A stretch of 64,000 nt of DNA from Lindgomyces ingoldianus (lineage: Eukaryota; Ascomycota; Dothideomycetes; Pleosporales; Lindgomycetaceae). The stretch's first letter is position 1, and each line of letters opens with the position of its first letter. Of the stretch, positions 19,744 through 31,762 are shown piece by piece. Where the stretch lies: the NCBI RefSeq assembly GCF_010093535.1, contig NW_022985172.1, positions 42,937-106,936 on the forward strand. The letters are read 5' to 3'. The position numbers were made by a program, and so were the translations under genes. Under the pieces are notes generated by a model. It was not told where the DNA came from and did no database searches. It saw only the letters and a program-made list of their open reading frames with translations.

Positions 19744-22703
19744 TCACTCATAGAGCATGTCATAATCAACGTCCCCATTAGCGCCGACACTGTCCCCATT
19801 AGCGCCGACACCGTCCCCATTCATATTGATTCCGTTGCTGAGATTCAACGGAGAAGCATCGGCATACTTCTCGTAGAGAAGGTTCAAGCACTGGCGGCCG
19901 GCGAGCAGGGTAGCCTTGTTTTGCTCCAACTCCTGACGACGAGCTTCTCGCTTGGGGTCGTCCGCGAGAAGCTGGACGCATCGCTCGTGAACTACAATTA
20001 CGTTAGATTGCTGTTCCAATAGGGGGCTGAGGACTGGGCCTTACCATCCTCACCCGTGATGTCAAGATCATTTTTAAGGTGCTCAAACAAGTCCTTACTC
20101 AGCCTTCTAAAGAGCTGGGCCTCAACGCGCATACAGATAGACTCATGGAATCGGATAGATGCAAGCTCATAGTAAGCTCGAACTTGCGCCAGAACCTCTA
20201 CCTCTTGAGAGTATGGATCTTGAGCCAGCAAAGCCCTCAGCGGTTCTTTCTTGCCTTGGTTCTCTTGATCTGTCTTGCTCAGTTCTTTTCCGGTCTGCGC
20301 TTCAAGAAGTTCAAAGTACTTGTCTTGGCGAGCCCGGATCCGAGCATTCTTGTACTCTTCAAGATACCGGGACATGTGGAAGTCGAAATATCTCTGGTCG
20401 AAAAGATATGGGCCCTCTTTCTCAGCCACCAGTATCTCTTGTGCTATGGAAGTTCGCAACAAGTCGAAATGAGTAGCCAAGAACTTCTTCACGACCTCGG
20501 CTGATCCCTTGAACAGTTCAGTACTATTCCAAGGTGTCAATGACTCATCCAGGATTGACTGAATGCGTTTTGACAGACGCTCATGTAGGCTCTTCAGGAA
20601 AGACTGCAAGATTACCTCCCAGTTGTGTAGGGATTGCAGCATGAGGAATTCGACAGCCTTTGGGTTGACCTGACGATGTAATTTCGCAGAGGACATTTCG
20701 TACAATCTGTCGCGAGTCTCATTGAGGTTGTAACGAATCGCAAATTTTTTCATAGCATGTTTCTGCTTCTCCACTGCTGGTGCGGCGCCATTGGCTGATC
20801 CAGGGCTGGGGTTCGATCCGTTGGCCTGGGGCTTCGAAGGTATGCCTCGCGATGGAGTGGAGGCATGGTCAAGTTTTCGCTTCTGGGGTGTGACGGGCAG
20901 AGCCAGCGCACGGCTTGTCGTGTCGTCATCATCAGACTCACACAAGTCGATGCACTCTGGTCGCTTAGGCTTCAAGACCTCAGAGTCAAGCGCAGCAGAC
21001 AACACCATTCTCGGCCGGAGGTCATTCAATTTCTTAGCAAAGTCTTTGCGAAGCTGATCCCAAGTAAGCCTCCAAGCGTTGCGAGCATAGTCCCGGAGCA
21101 TCTCCTTCCGGATATTTTCAGTAAAGCTTCGAAGAGCTTCATGAACGAGGCCAACAACATCCCGTGTCTGTGGCTTTGGAATCCGAGCCAGCCCCTGCTC
21201 AACTGTTTCGAGCTGCTCTGAAATGACTGCTCGGCTCTTAGGCAACGCCTGGAGACTGAGGGCAGCAAGCTTCTTAGAGAGGGCAGTCTGAAGATTGAGC
21301 GTTCCGAAGCGCTCACGGTGGGTGTGCAAATTGGTAGCCCATGGATCAGTCTGATCGAAGAACATCTCCTCTTCTCTCCTCGCCTCTGAATGGGTGATCT
21401 TTTTCTCAAGCGCCTCCTGGCTGGGTTGTTTCACTACGTAGTATCCGTGTCCGAGGACATCGGCTTCACCATCCAGAGCCTTCTTAACATCTTTATGCCT
21501 TGAATCATTATCAATGCGGTCCGGCTTCGTCAAGACCCCGACACATCGCTGTGTCGCTCCTGTCTTTGTTACAAGGGATGCCGCGTAAGATGACACCTCC
21601 CAATCAACCTCGAGCGAAGACGTCAACAAAATCAGGGCATTCGGATCCGCAATATACTCAGCAACCAGATTCCTGACGAAGTTTTTCAGGCCCTCTTTGC
21701 CAGGATCACCCCGTCCAATGATGATCCCTGGTAGATCATAGAACGAGAGATTCGGTGCTTTGGGGGCCGAGATATAGACACAAACGACGTTAGGTGAGAA
21801 CTCAGTCTCCCTGTCATCACTGAGGATCTCTCTCGCAGTTCCGGGAACAAATCGCGTGAGATCTGCCGTCGGGTTGAGAATCGCAAGTTGGGCACGGTAG
21901 ATGAGCACCTCGAGATTGTCCGAGTTCGTGGTTTGGGCAAAGAGCACTTCATCCGGGGAAAATTTCTGCTGCCAAGGGTAATACCTCTCCTGCCGTGCTT
22001 GTTCTCGTAGTCTAGGGTTGATAATTTTTGGGATCAAGTAAGTGTAGGCCTTCCTAATGTATACTTTAGCTTCCCATTGGGCCTCGGCACCCGCAGAGCT
22101 TTGCAGCTGGATGAACATTGGGCAGCGGGTGCATGTTCCTCCGGCACGCGGAACCTTTATACCAGATATGGCTTCAATGACTGATGATTTTCCGGCGGAC
22201 TGATCACCTAAAGCAGAATCGTTAGTATAGAAGTAGATTGTGATCAGTTGCTGTCAACTCACCACAAATGATGCACTTTGCCAGCGGAATATCGAGGCTT
22301 GACAATCCAAGCTTCTCTAGCTCACTCATTGTTGTCATAAGGTCCTTGACGCCTTCGCCGAGGGGTTCAATCTCGCAACCGATGGTTTCGCTAGATGCCC
22401 CGTGGAGACCTGTAGAAGATAGTATTAGCTACCGTTCAAAGCACCATTTGAAAGCAATTGATAGGCATCGCTTCACTTACCATCACCAGTTCCCTGGTTC
22501 AGAGACCCCAAACTCTCGCTGAGCCGGGATACATCACTACGATTAGTAATACTCTGCGTTCCGGCCGGGGTACCACATTGGCCTCGAGCCTTAACGACGT
22601 TCATGGTCTCATCGGCCACGGTAGACCTTGAGCTCGGATGGGCAATTGCTTCTGACGCCCGTAAGGTTCCCTTTCGAGCTGAGGTCCTCGCCGTACTTCC
22701 CAT
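19744..22703 (-). CDS. Dynamin-superfamily GTPase, fungal Mx-like (926 aa, four exons)
   Basis: Exons 22703-22481, 22409-22263, 22207-20045 and 19991-19744 join in consistent phase to 927 codons including the stop. The GTP-binding motifs are G1 GDQSAGKSSV (split by intron 2), a TCTRCP switch I, G3 DLPG and G4 LTKPDR. A long helical stalk follows, and the end (EAQLFRRLSKDLFEHL ... LNLLYEK) resembles a GTPase effector region. An acidic, low-complexity insert with CESDDDD and PSPGSANGAA stretches sits in the stalk; there is no pleckstrin-homology domain, as in Mx and fungal Mx-like proteins. The last exon ends in an Asn/Gly/Asp-rich tail with a short repeat (VGANGDS). Such proteins self-assemble on membranes and remodel them by GTP hydrolysis; the target membrane here is unknown. 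Confidence is high for the family and low for the role. Confidence 0.9.
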
Positions 22704-22798
22704 GGTGCTTCGAGGTCTACACTAGATCTCTAAGGGATTCAAGGTTTTGTGGAGATCCAACGTTCCTCAAGACGACAAACGAGAGAACAAAGGAGCCG

Positions 22799-23140
22799 TC
22801 AGGAAGAGACGGTTGATGTCGAAGGCGCGAGGTTAAACCCCTCCGCGAAACCCGGGGTGAAGGTAACGATTAAGAAGCGAGGCGTACACTTTGATGGTGA
22901 GCAGGCAGTTGCGTCAAGGCCATTCCAGCGAGTATTGGGAGTGGTAAACACATCTGTATAGTTCGTCAGTGGAGCACCGAGTGAAAGACCCAAATAGGAC
23001 GAATAGTTAGCGACCCTCTGGTCATCAGACGGAGAATATAGCAAGCTGTAAAATCAAACAGAAAAGAGGCTGAGAATACGTTGATCTCACCTAGATAGCA
23101 GTAGTAGTAGAGGCTGTGCTGCCGTAGTTCCGTCCCCCAT
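22799..23140 (-). CDS. Possible small secreted protein (98 aa, two exons)
   Basis: A short model: exon 1 23140-23091, a 45-nt GTGAG..ACAG intron, exon 2 23045-22799. It yields 98 aa beginning MGDGTTAAQPLLLLLSSLLY, which looks like a signal peptide, and ending in a Thr/Ser-rich tail with two Cys close together (ACSPSKC). No domain is recognised. It lies only 95 bp from the start of the dynamin gene on the same strand, which leaves little promoter for that gene, so this could instead be transcribed leader. The splice sites are acceptable but the intron is at the lower size limit. Confidence 0.33.
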
Positions 23141-25022
23141 CACAATAGTAGAGGGATTTCCTCTCTAGCACGAAGTTGGCTGCACGCTGATGTAGCCTCA
23201 AGGGAGCGGATGAGTCACCGATGTGGGTTTAGGTCTGTGAAACTAATAGATATATATATATAAGAGGGCTGGGTGGCAATCGGACCAAGGAGGGGCGCAG
23301 AGTGAGGGTTGGAGACTAGTCACGCCAAGTCCCTCTCCTGGGTGGTGATTCTCACCCAGTTTGGCCTGCGAAATGTTTGAAATCTCAGCCACACCTCTAT
23401 CGCCTGCATTGCGCAGACGTTCCACTAATATCGACTGCAGTTACGTCGCATCTTCACCAAAAGGTTCGTGACGATTAGTGGCCAGCTGTTGTCACGAAAT
23501 AACACGTCCGCGGCCGTTCTTGAAACCGTCCTCGCGAACAAGAGGCGCCCCCCATATTTCTGACAGGAAGTCAAGCCAATCGAGTGAGTGTGTGGTCCAT
23601 ATCAGGATGGCATGCTTCCCTATCTAAGGAATAGGAGATAAGCAGGCAAAAAGGGTGCTGAAAGACTTACGCTGCTTCTCCGCCTGCATTTCGCAACGCA
23701 AGCTGCATGGCGAGTCTTGAAGCAAGTGTGCTGCATCCATCTCGCTTCTCAATGTGTAGAAGTGTCAACAGCGTCAAGTTTTGTTCGAAAGCCAAGATGC
23801 AATGCTACAATACTTTAGCCGGGTACCACAGTATGATACTAGTGGCTAGGCCGTTAGGAGCCCTCAAGGCCAACGGCAGCAAAACGTGAACAAAAGAATC
23901 CTGTCCAATGCCGCCTCAATGCATCCTCTGTGTAAAAACCTTCTCAAGTATTTATATTGGAGTCCATCGCTCAAACTGGGTATTCGATTTCCATCTCCCA
24001 ACAACCAAAGAGCGAAAGGCATGCCAACACAGCGGTTGAGACATTCGAGGATAGATAAAGAATCCAAACTCTCTGCCCTATTTTGAAGAGGGAATTGCTG
24101 CTCATCAAGGAAGGGTATGTGGCAGACTCGCCGTGATATGTGTGCTCAAAGTTGACCAATCTCTGCCAAACACAGGTCGAGCGACATTGCTCAGCCAGGA
24201 GACAACGTTAGCGCAAGACAGGACCCTTCAGAGAAAAGAATCTACAGCTTAAGCAAAGAATCTTCCAGCTGTGGGCGAGGAAGTAAGTTCCAACCAGTCA
24301 TCAATCTTTAGAGGATGTTCTTCGCTAATGGATTTGATTATCTCTGGGTGAATGTTTCCTTCACCGCAATTTGGGAACAGATGCTAATCAATTCCTAGAA
24401 CTTCTAAAATCCGCCAAATCAGGAGGGATACAACTCTGGGAGTCCATAACTTAGCCCAGCTTTAAGGGTAAGGAGGCTGAACGCAACTTATGCTGACGGA
24501 AGTTGCAGCTTTGACCACAATTGCTTCCCTTTTGCTTTATCAAGTCAGACAGATGCGCTTTCCGGAAGGATCAGACTGAGATAAACGTAAACCAAGTTGG
24601 CCAACCAGAGGGATGGCCAAAACACTCTGTGGGAAGCTGCAGCTTTGCTGCACGTTCTTTGTTCAACCGATCGAGACCTCAGTTTTATTCGCTTTCAAAT
24701 CTAGACATTGAACCTCAGAGCAGGTGGTAGAAACTCCAGGCGTAATACGCAACTATCAATAAAACTGGGGCGTAAAACTTGAATTACGATGAATAGTGAC
24801 ATGGATTTGCTATTGATGTCAGAGATGATATATAGAGCTTTCGGAGGATCCCGAGATCCGAGATCACGTGCTCAACATAGTGCCAAGACTGCGGAAACCA
24901 GGATGTCGAAAAAAGTCGAGCGTCACCGAATTCACGAATTTACGTACCATCGCACCTTCGTGACGCCTCACTAGTCGCCCTTATCGTATCCCTTCCTCTA
25001 ATATCTCACTCCTCTACACACA
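23141..25022. other. Long intergenic stretch, no supported gene
   Basis: About 1.9 kb upstream of the Tim17 gene. Contains a TATATATATATA run at about 23251-23262. Short frames (23707-23889, 23886-24086, 24521-24730, 24789-24974) have no recognisable features and no consistent splice links. The last 200 bp presumably hold the Tim17 promoter. Confidence 0.5.
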
Positions 25023-25620
25023 ATGGATCATACTCGCGACCCGTGTCCCTGGGTGGCATTGAGTGACTTTGGAGGTGCTTTCGCCATGGGTGTAAGTCGC
25101 CTGATGAGTGCACTTTTCGAGCCAAACTAACGTCAGACTTCAGGCTGTGGGTGGTGCTTTATGGCACGGCGTCAAAGGCGTAGGCAGCTCTAACTCCTGA
25201 TCTCTTGACCTCTCTCACACTTCTTCCTTGCAGTACCGAAACTCACCATATGGTGAACGACGCATCGGTGCCCTCACGGCGATTAAAGCCCGCGCTCCCG
25301 TTCTCGGCGGAAACTTCGGTGTCTGGGGCGGCCTCTTCAGCACATTTGATTGCGCTGTAAAAGGCATACGGAAGAAGGAGGATCCGTGGAATGCCATCAT
25401 CGCAGGTTTCTTCACCGGCGGATCTCTGGCAATAAGAGGAGGCTTCCGAGCATCGCGCAATGGAGCTATTGGATGCGCAATACTACTCGCCGTTATCGAA
25501 GGCGTGGGCATCGGATTCCAGAGGATGATGGCCGAAAATACTCGGTTAGAGGCTCCGCCAATGCCCCCACAGCAACAAGGTGGCCCACCAGGGGTGGGAG
25601 GACAGACAATGTTGGCATAA
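25023..25620 (+). CDS. TIM17: Mitochondrial inner-membrane translocase subunit Tim17
   Basis: Three exons (25023-25091, 25144-25179, 25234-25620) with introns of 52 and 54 nt give 163 aa, close to yeast Tim17 (158 aa). Visible family features: N-terminal [28 protein letters not shown], then [42 protein letters not shown] and four Gly-rich hydrophobic helices, followed by a Pro/Gln/Gly tail. Tim17 is a core subunit of the TIM23 complex that imports presequence proteins into mitochondria. The acidic/aromatic N-terminus needed for presequence handling is intact. The 36-nt second exon carries only [12 protein letters not shown]. Confidence 0.95.
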
Positions 25621-26130
25621 TCGACTTAATACGATGAATGGCGGTGTATTCTATGCAACTATATTTTCTGCGAATTTGTTTTGGGTCATGGAGTCTTTTG
25701 GCATAGAATGCATATCCCGTTCGTCGGACACGGCAACGGTCGGCGTTCTTCACTCTCCTCACACTTTTGTGCTGTACTTGTATTATACACTAGACAAAAT
25801 CTGTACACTACCGGTTGGGGTTTATGAGTAAAGGCGACAAATCTTTAAGATGGTGTTCCCTTCCTACCAATCATTCCGCATCCTTTCCTCAATGGGAAGC
25901 TGAGGAATGCCGTCGTCTTATCCAATTAGCACCTCTCCCTGGAGCTAGACCTAAGTTCTTGGCTCTCCGCTAGAGCTGCAAGTCAGATGAGTCAAGCATC
26001 CTATGTATTCTACTCCATGGCAGGGTGCGCTAGATCATGGCATCTACTAATCTCCTTACCCAGCCTTTTTCTTGTTCTTGTAAACTTTAATTATTCTGTT
26101 CTCCTGGTCGTTCACTTCCAGTTTGCCACA
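25621..26130. other. Intergenic, Tim17 3' flank and MFS promoter
   Basis: No gene seen. An upstream open extension of the MFS frame (from 25987) encodes a hydrophobic but unlikely N-terminus; I prefer the ATG at 26131. Confidence 0.5.
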
Positions 26131-28661
26131 ATGGACTGCGATATCGAATTAGCCGGCCCAACTACTCTTGGGTGGGGCATTGTTGGGGCTCATTTGACTG
26201 CCAGGGGTACCACGAATGTTGAAATTGAAGACGAAGGAGAACCGTCCATAAATGCGAGCGGGGTTAGAAGGAGAGGTAAATGGCGCCTCTCGGCTATCGT
26301 TCTCGCCCTTTTCGTAAGCAAAGTCCGGGATGCAGCCTTCACACTGCTACATTCTTGCACCCAATGCCGACCACCATCTAGGTATCAGAATTCGTGGCAG
26401 CATTAGACGCAACAATCGTCGCAACAGCTGCTCCTACCATTTCGCGTGATCTCTCGTCCGCAGCGGGGTATACTTGGATTTCAGGTGCATATCTCTTGGC
26501 GAACGCGGCTTCGAGTCCCATTTGGGCAAAACTCTCTGACATTTGGGGGAGAAAACTAATTGTCTTGCTTGCATTGACATGCTTCTTTGCATCTTCTGCG
26601 ATTTGTGCTACTTCGAAGACAATGTATGCCCTCATTGTTGGAAGGGCATTTCAAGGAGCTGCGGGAGGAGGGCTCATTCTACTTGTCCATGTATGCATTA
26701 GTGATCTGTTTAGCTTACGGTAAGGCTGTTTTCCACCTCTCTGGTTTGCTCTAAGTTCTCACCTTTGTGCACAGACAACGGAGCCTTCTCATGGGGCTCA
26801 CCGAGGGGATATGGGCTTTAGCTGGAGGTGTGGGTCCAGTATTAGGAGGTGTCTTCGCCTCACTTGTATCATGGAGGTGGTGTTGTGAGTCTTGCCCTAG
26901 CCTTCGTAGTTCACAATCTGCTTACCTTAAAGTCTACATCAATCTGCCCATCATCGGGCTTACATTCGCCCTGATTCTGCTCTTCCTCGATATCAAACAC
27001 GAGCACACATCTTTTATAGACGGAATAAAGGCCATCGATTGGATTGGGATATTCACATTTCTAGGGTTTACATTGATGGTACTCCTCGCCCTCGATTTCG
27101 GGGGAGCTATCTTCCCATGGGACTCGGTTAAAGTCATCGCGCTGCTTGTTGTTGGTGTGATTATCAGGGCTTCCAACGAGGCGTAGTACTGTACGATTGG
27201 GCGATTTTGAGGCCTGTACGGGTGAGATTTTGTGTACGTTCGTACGATAGGGAGGAGGAGAGGTAGGTGTACGTATCGTAACTGTTACGGCTCACGTGAT
27301 CTGTACGAGTAGTACGATTCGATTAAAGTACGCCGTACTCCAGTCAAAACAGCTAAGACTATAGGTCCCTAGAGACGCAAGATTAAGGTCTAATTAACTA
27401 TAAAATAACTAGTTCTCCCTAGTAACAAGAGCAGATAGGACTAGATGAGGCCTGTAAGGCGGCANNNNNNNNNNCGAGAGTAAACCTTAGGGTTGGAGGC
27501 AGAGGTACGGAGGCCTAGGAGCCTATATACCCCGTGCCAATCCTAGGGTACTGAGGGGTTGGATAGCTGTAACATAACTGTGTATACAAACTTCCCAAAA
27601 GGGTAATACAATCCGTACTACGTACCGTACCTAGGGCATCATTAAACGTACGGTACGGCTCACGAACTCGGTACGTTCGTACTGAACACGTGACCGTTAC
27701 GGTTCACTTTGTACGGACCGTAGTACGGCCCGTTGGAAGCCCTGGTGATTATGATCTTTGTGTTTATCTATAGTGAAGCGCGAGTTGCGAGATACCCCTT
27801 AATTCCTATGGAAATCTTTAAGAAGAGAACAAACGTCGCTTCCTTCATGGTTGTAGCTTTCCACGGATTCGTAAGTGTCCCTTCTCTTCATAATAGAAGT
27901 CGCCAAACTCTTTACTCATCATTGCACAGGCATTCATCAGCGCAGAATACTACATGCCACTATTCCTCCAATCTGTCCTAGAAGCTACTCCTCTGATATC
28001 CGGTCTCCTACTCCTCCCCCTCGTTGTCACAACCGCAATCACTGGCCTCACCAGCGGCGTCATCATCCACCGCACAGGCCGCTTCCGCGAACTGATCTGG
28101 ACTGGTACCGTCCTTCTATGTATCGGCTTCGGACTCTTCATCTCCTTCACTGCCCACACTACCAAAGCCCAAGTCATCGGTTTCCAAATTCTCGCTGGCG
28201 GAGGCTCAGGACTACTTTTCGAAACGCCTCTTATCGCCGTACAATCCCAAGTCGCTCAAGATGACGTCGCAACCGCAACTTCCACGCTTAATTTCATCCG
28301 CAACATGGCGCTTGCTATTTCCGTCGTCATCGGCGGCACGATTTTTCAAAATTCGATGGACGATCGTGCGAGTTCACTACGAGCTGCTGGACTCCCTTTG
28401 CCACTTCTCAATAATTTTTCCGGCAAGAGTGCGGCGGCAAATGTCATGCTGGGTAGTACGCTAGAGAATCCGGCTTGGGAACTTGCTATAAAGGAGAGTT
28501 TTGCGTGGGCGATTAGAAATATGTGGATCTGTTTTACCGGGATTGCCTTCTTGGGTGTTGTTGCTGGAGTTTTTATTGAGGATGCGCATTTGGGGACTGA
28601 GCATACGGAGACGGTGACTGGGATTAAGAAAGAGAAGAGGAATCGGGGAAGCGAGAGGTAG
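26131..28661 (+). pseudogene. DHA2-type MFS efflux transporter, disrupted by one MITE
   Basis: Exons 26131-26313, 26382-26719, 26775-26884, 26933-27870 (containing the insertion) and 27930-28661. Leaving out the 580-bp insert and one copy of its 8-bp target duplication, the frame is uninterrupted for 570 aa, typical of 14-helix drug:H+ antiporters. Motifs: ALDATIVATAAPTI in helix 1, SDIWGRK (motif A) between helices 2 and 3, GGVGPVLGG (motif C), WRWCFYINLPI, and a C-terminal amphipathic tail. Family members export drugs or small metabolites across the plasma membrane. As the sequence stands, the reading frame enters the MITE and stops at 27184-27186, so the product would lack roughly the C-terminal half. 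Apart from this the gene shows no decay and no RIP-type stops, so the insertion is probably young. Confidence 0.88.
27165..27744 (+). mobile_element. hAT-type MITE, copy 2, inside MFS exon 4
   Basis: Ends CAGGGCTTCCAAC / GTTGGAAGCCCTG with the exact 8-bp duplication GTGATTAT (27157-27164 and 27745-27752). It is colinear with copy 1 including the embedded LTR-like block. Ten N's at 27465-27474 mark an assembly gap; the matching interval in copy 1 is 70 nt, and this exactly explains the 60-bp length difference (640 versus 580). Confidence 0.92.
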
Positions 28662-28699
28662 GTTTTGATAAATGTTGAATGTAAAGCTGTTGTATTGGA

Positions 28700-31600
28700 C
28701 AGCGTTCCCAACCGTACGTAATACGTTTCAACTCGCCGTTTTTTAGGCCGTAACTTCTCAGTTTGTTAGTACGTTTTAATGTAAAGGGAGAATTTAAATC
28801 CACTTACAGGGCGTAACTGTTACAGCTTACAATCCTCCTACATTTTAACAGCTTGTAAGACGTTACAGTGTATACAGTCTACTAAGTCCCCTATTTTACT
28901 GTAAATATAACCCTGCTAGAGCTAGTTTTTCTATAGTTAAAAAGCCTTAATTATTAAGCTAAAAAGCTTATTTTTATTGCAAGTAATAGTCTTTTTACTT
29001 CTAAAAAAGGACCTCTTATAATTATAGCTTATAAAAGGGATAAATAAAAAGTTAAAAGTAATTTTATATAGTGTAAAGTAAAAGAGTTGTCTAACTTATT
29101 CTTACTAAGTAAAAGGGTTAGTAAATAAAGGGCTGTTATTATTAGCTATAGTAACATCTTTGCAGTAGCTGTTATAGTACTACTACAACTTTATTATTTT
29201 CTACTACTTTTTATATAAGCAGCTGCTAGTAAGAAGGCTTATGTTAATAAAAAAAGTTTTTTTAAAGCTTTTATTATAATAGTTACTACTAGGTAACTTG
29301 TGTTGTGTAGGCTTTTAAGTAATGTTGTTATTATTAGCTTTAGCTTTAGCCTCTATATTAATATACTTTTAAAAAATAGCCTTTATTAAAGCCTTAGCTT
29401 TTTTATACTATGTAGAGTGCTTTTTTTAGTAGTCCTTAAACTAAATAAGACAAAGTTAAGGGTTTAAAATTATTACTACACAGTAATAAAATATAAGTAG
29501 CTTAATAATAAACTTCTTTTAGTATATAAGCAACTTCTCTGTGCTAAATACTACGCTAGATTTAAGGTAGTAATTATTACTCTTACCCTTAAGTTTATTG
29601 CCTATACATAGAAGCTTAGTATAAAGGTGTTGTAGGTTAATAATAGACATCTAGAGAGAGCTATAGGAGCTGTTACCTTTAAAGTGTTTTATTATAAAGT
29701 AAAAGACTTTAAAAAACTTATAAAAGTAATTAACTTTTTTTTATTTATTCTTAGTAATAACCTTAGTAAGAGTAGAGTTACTAAAGATAGTAAAGTTTAT
29801 AAAGTTATTATTAGTGCTTCTTTACTTATATATAAACTTAGTAATAGTGTCCTTAAGCTTAAAACAGTAAAGGAGTATAAAATAAACACTATGCTAGCGT
29901 ACGCTACTGTCTTATATAAGATTAAGCGTTCTAAAGCTCTAGAAAGAGTTGTTATTATTAAAAGCAGCTTAAAAAGTTATAAAAGCCTCCTGTTATTTAT
30001 ATAATGCTAGCACTATGTTTATAAAATTATAAAGTTTTCTAATAACTTTATAGTAGTAATAAAAGTTAAATTATTTTTAAAGAGCTGCTTAAGTAAGCTT
30101 TACTTTAAAAGCGCTTATTTTTTTACTATAGATAACTGCTTTTACTACTAGCTAAATTGTATAGCTAGCGTAGTGTATACAGTGCTTAGAGGTAAGGGGC
30201 ATATTAAGATGTTAAGTAAGAGTAGAGATAGTCTTATTATTATTATTTAACACATTATTAGCTACTAAATAATAAAATTTTAACATAATTTTAAAGTTAT
30301 TAATAACTTTAATAATCTCTAGCGCTTAATTTACTCTAGTATAGTTGCTATACAAGTTATAGAAGCTAATTAGAATGTTATAGTATTAGTAGTTAACATC
30401 TACATAGTATTATTAGTTAGTATTTAGTTTAATAAGAGATGCTAAAATGCTAAACTAATAAGCTAAGGTACACTTACTAATAAAGTGCAACACTACACCT
30501 AAAAAGAAAAGGTAGTTTAAAGAAGTCTATATATTAACACTTAACATAATTTTACTTTAGGCTATTCTTAGTATTATTTAAATCTTTTACTTCTACTGCG
30601 TATATCTCTGCTGCATGTAGGATAAATATATAGTGTTAGACGCTAAAAAGGCAGCAAGAAGATTAGCTTTATTTTAGGTAATAATGCCCTAAAGTTCTAC
30701 TAATAATGCTGTATAAAAAAAAATATTATAAAGTATTACCTAGTTAATAACTACTACTTATAAAGCTTTCTCCTGCTAAACACTATAAAAGATAATATAT
30801 AATAAGCTTGCAACCTTATAAGCTGCTTTAAATAGACTTAAAAAGATTTTTAGCTTATTAAGTAAGAAAGCACTCTTACTTTCTTTACTAATGTCTATTT
30901 AGTGCTTTTTTTTAAGGTAGTAGATAATATAAGTGTAACTATTAACTTTCTTTACCCCTTTGTAATTGCCCTTAGCGTAGCACCTTCTATAAAGCTATAA
31001 CTTTATCCTAAAAGCGTTTTTTTTATTATTATACACTAAATTAGCTTTATAAAGCTATATCTAGAATAACTAATAATTACTATGTAATTAGCTTTTATGC
31101 TTTACCTAGTATTTAAGCCTTTCTAGCCTTAACTTTTTATTTTCTATCTAGACATTGTTCTACTTAATAGTAAATAATACTTTATTATTAAAAGTAGAGT
31201 TGTCTAGGTACTTCTTTATAAGGGCTAAAAGACTATTAAATAGCGTGCTATTATAAAAAAAAACTAAGGACTTTAATAATAAAGACCTTAATTAGGCAAG
31301 TTAACAAGAACTAGCGTAATAAGCAACTCTAGTTTAGTAAAAAAAGCTAGCTTAAAAGAATTCTTAAGATAAGGCTGTACACCTGCTACACTAAAAGAAC
31401 TAGGATATCTAGCTTATAATAGGTAAGTCTATAGGTAATTATAATTCTTAACTAAAATTATAGGATCCTACACCTTAATCCCCTCCTCTGCTAGCTCCTT
31501 AATTGTTATACAAACTGTAGAGTTTTTACTTAATTATTACTCTAAAAATATAACTTTAAATACCCTCCTAACACGTCCTTATAGCTGTCTAATAAGACCT

Positions 31601-31762
31601 TATATTACTAGGAAATATTGTCTCTCCAAGACGTATTACGGTCTGTAATGGGAGCTGGCTCCTACGTACGTTACGGCTCACACTCCTCCTACGTTTCAAC
31701 GGCTCACGTGACTGCTACGTTCACGTATCTACGAGTCGTAGTACGTACGGTTGGGAACGCTG
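28700..31762 (+). mobile_element. hAT-like DNA transposon, 3.06 kb, RIP-degraded
   Basis: Inverted termini CAGCGTTCCCAACCGTACG and its complement, with the 8-bp duplication GTATTGGA (28692-28699 and 31763-31770). The termini resemble those of the MITE family (CAG-G-TTCCCAAC type) and the subterminal CACGTGAC and TACGTACG motifs are shared. The outer 100-150 bp on each side keep normal composition, while the interior is extremely AT-rich with stops in every frame. An open frame at 29684-30004 is Lys-rich and not recognisable. I could not identify a transposase, so its status as the source of the MITEs is inference. Confidence 0.8.

Noticed and set aside
25987..26130. Upstream start for the MFS transporter
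   Set aside because: It would add a hydrophobic leader before the usual hydrophilic N-terminus of DHA2 transporters; the ATG at 26131 fits the family better.
26131..28661. Part of a secondary-metabolite gene cluster
   Set aside because: No synthase, tailoring enzyme or cluster regulator lies beside either MFS gene; neighbours are Tim17 and transposons.
29684..30004. A 106-codon Lys-rich frame inside the 3-kb hAT-like element
   Set aside because: Composition follows the AT-rich RIP tract and no transposase motif can be seen; probably a chance survivor.
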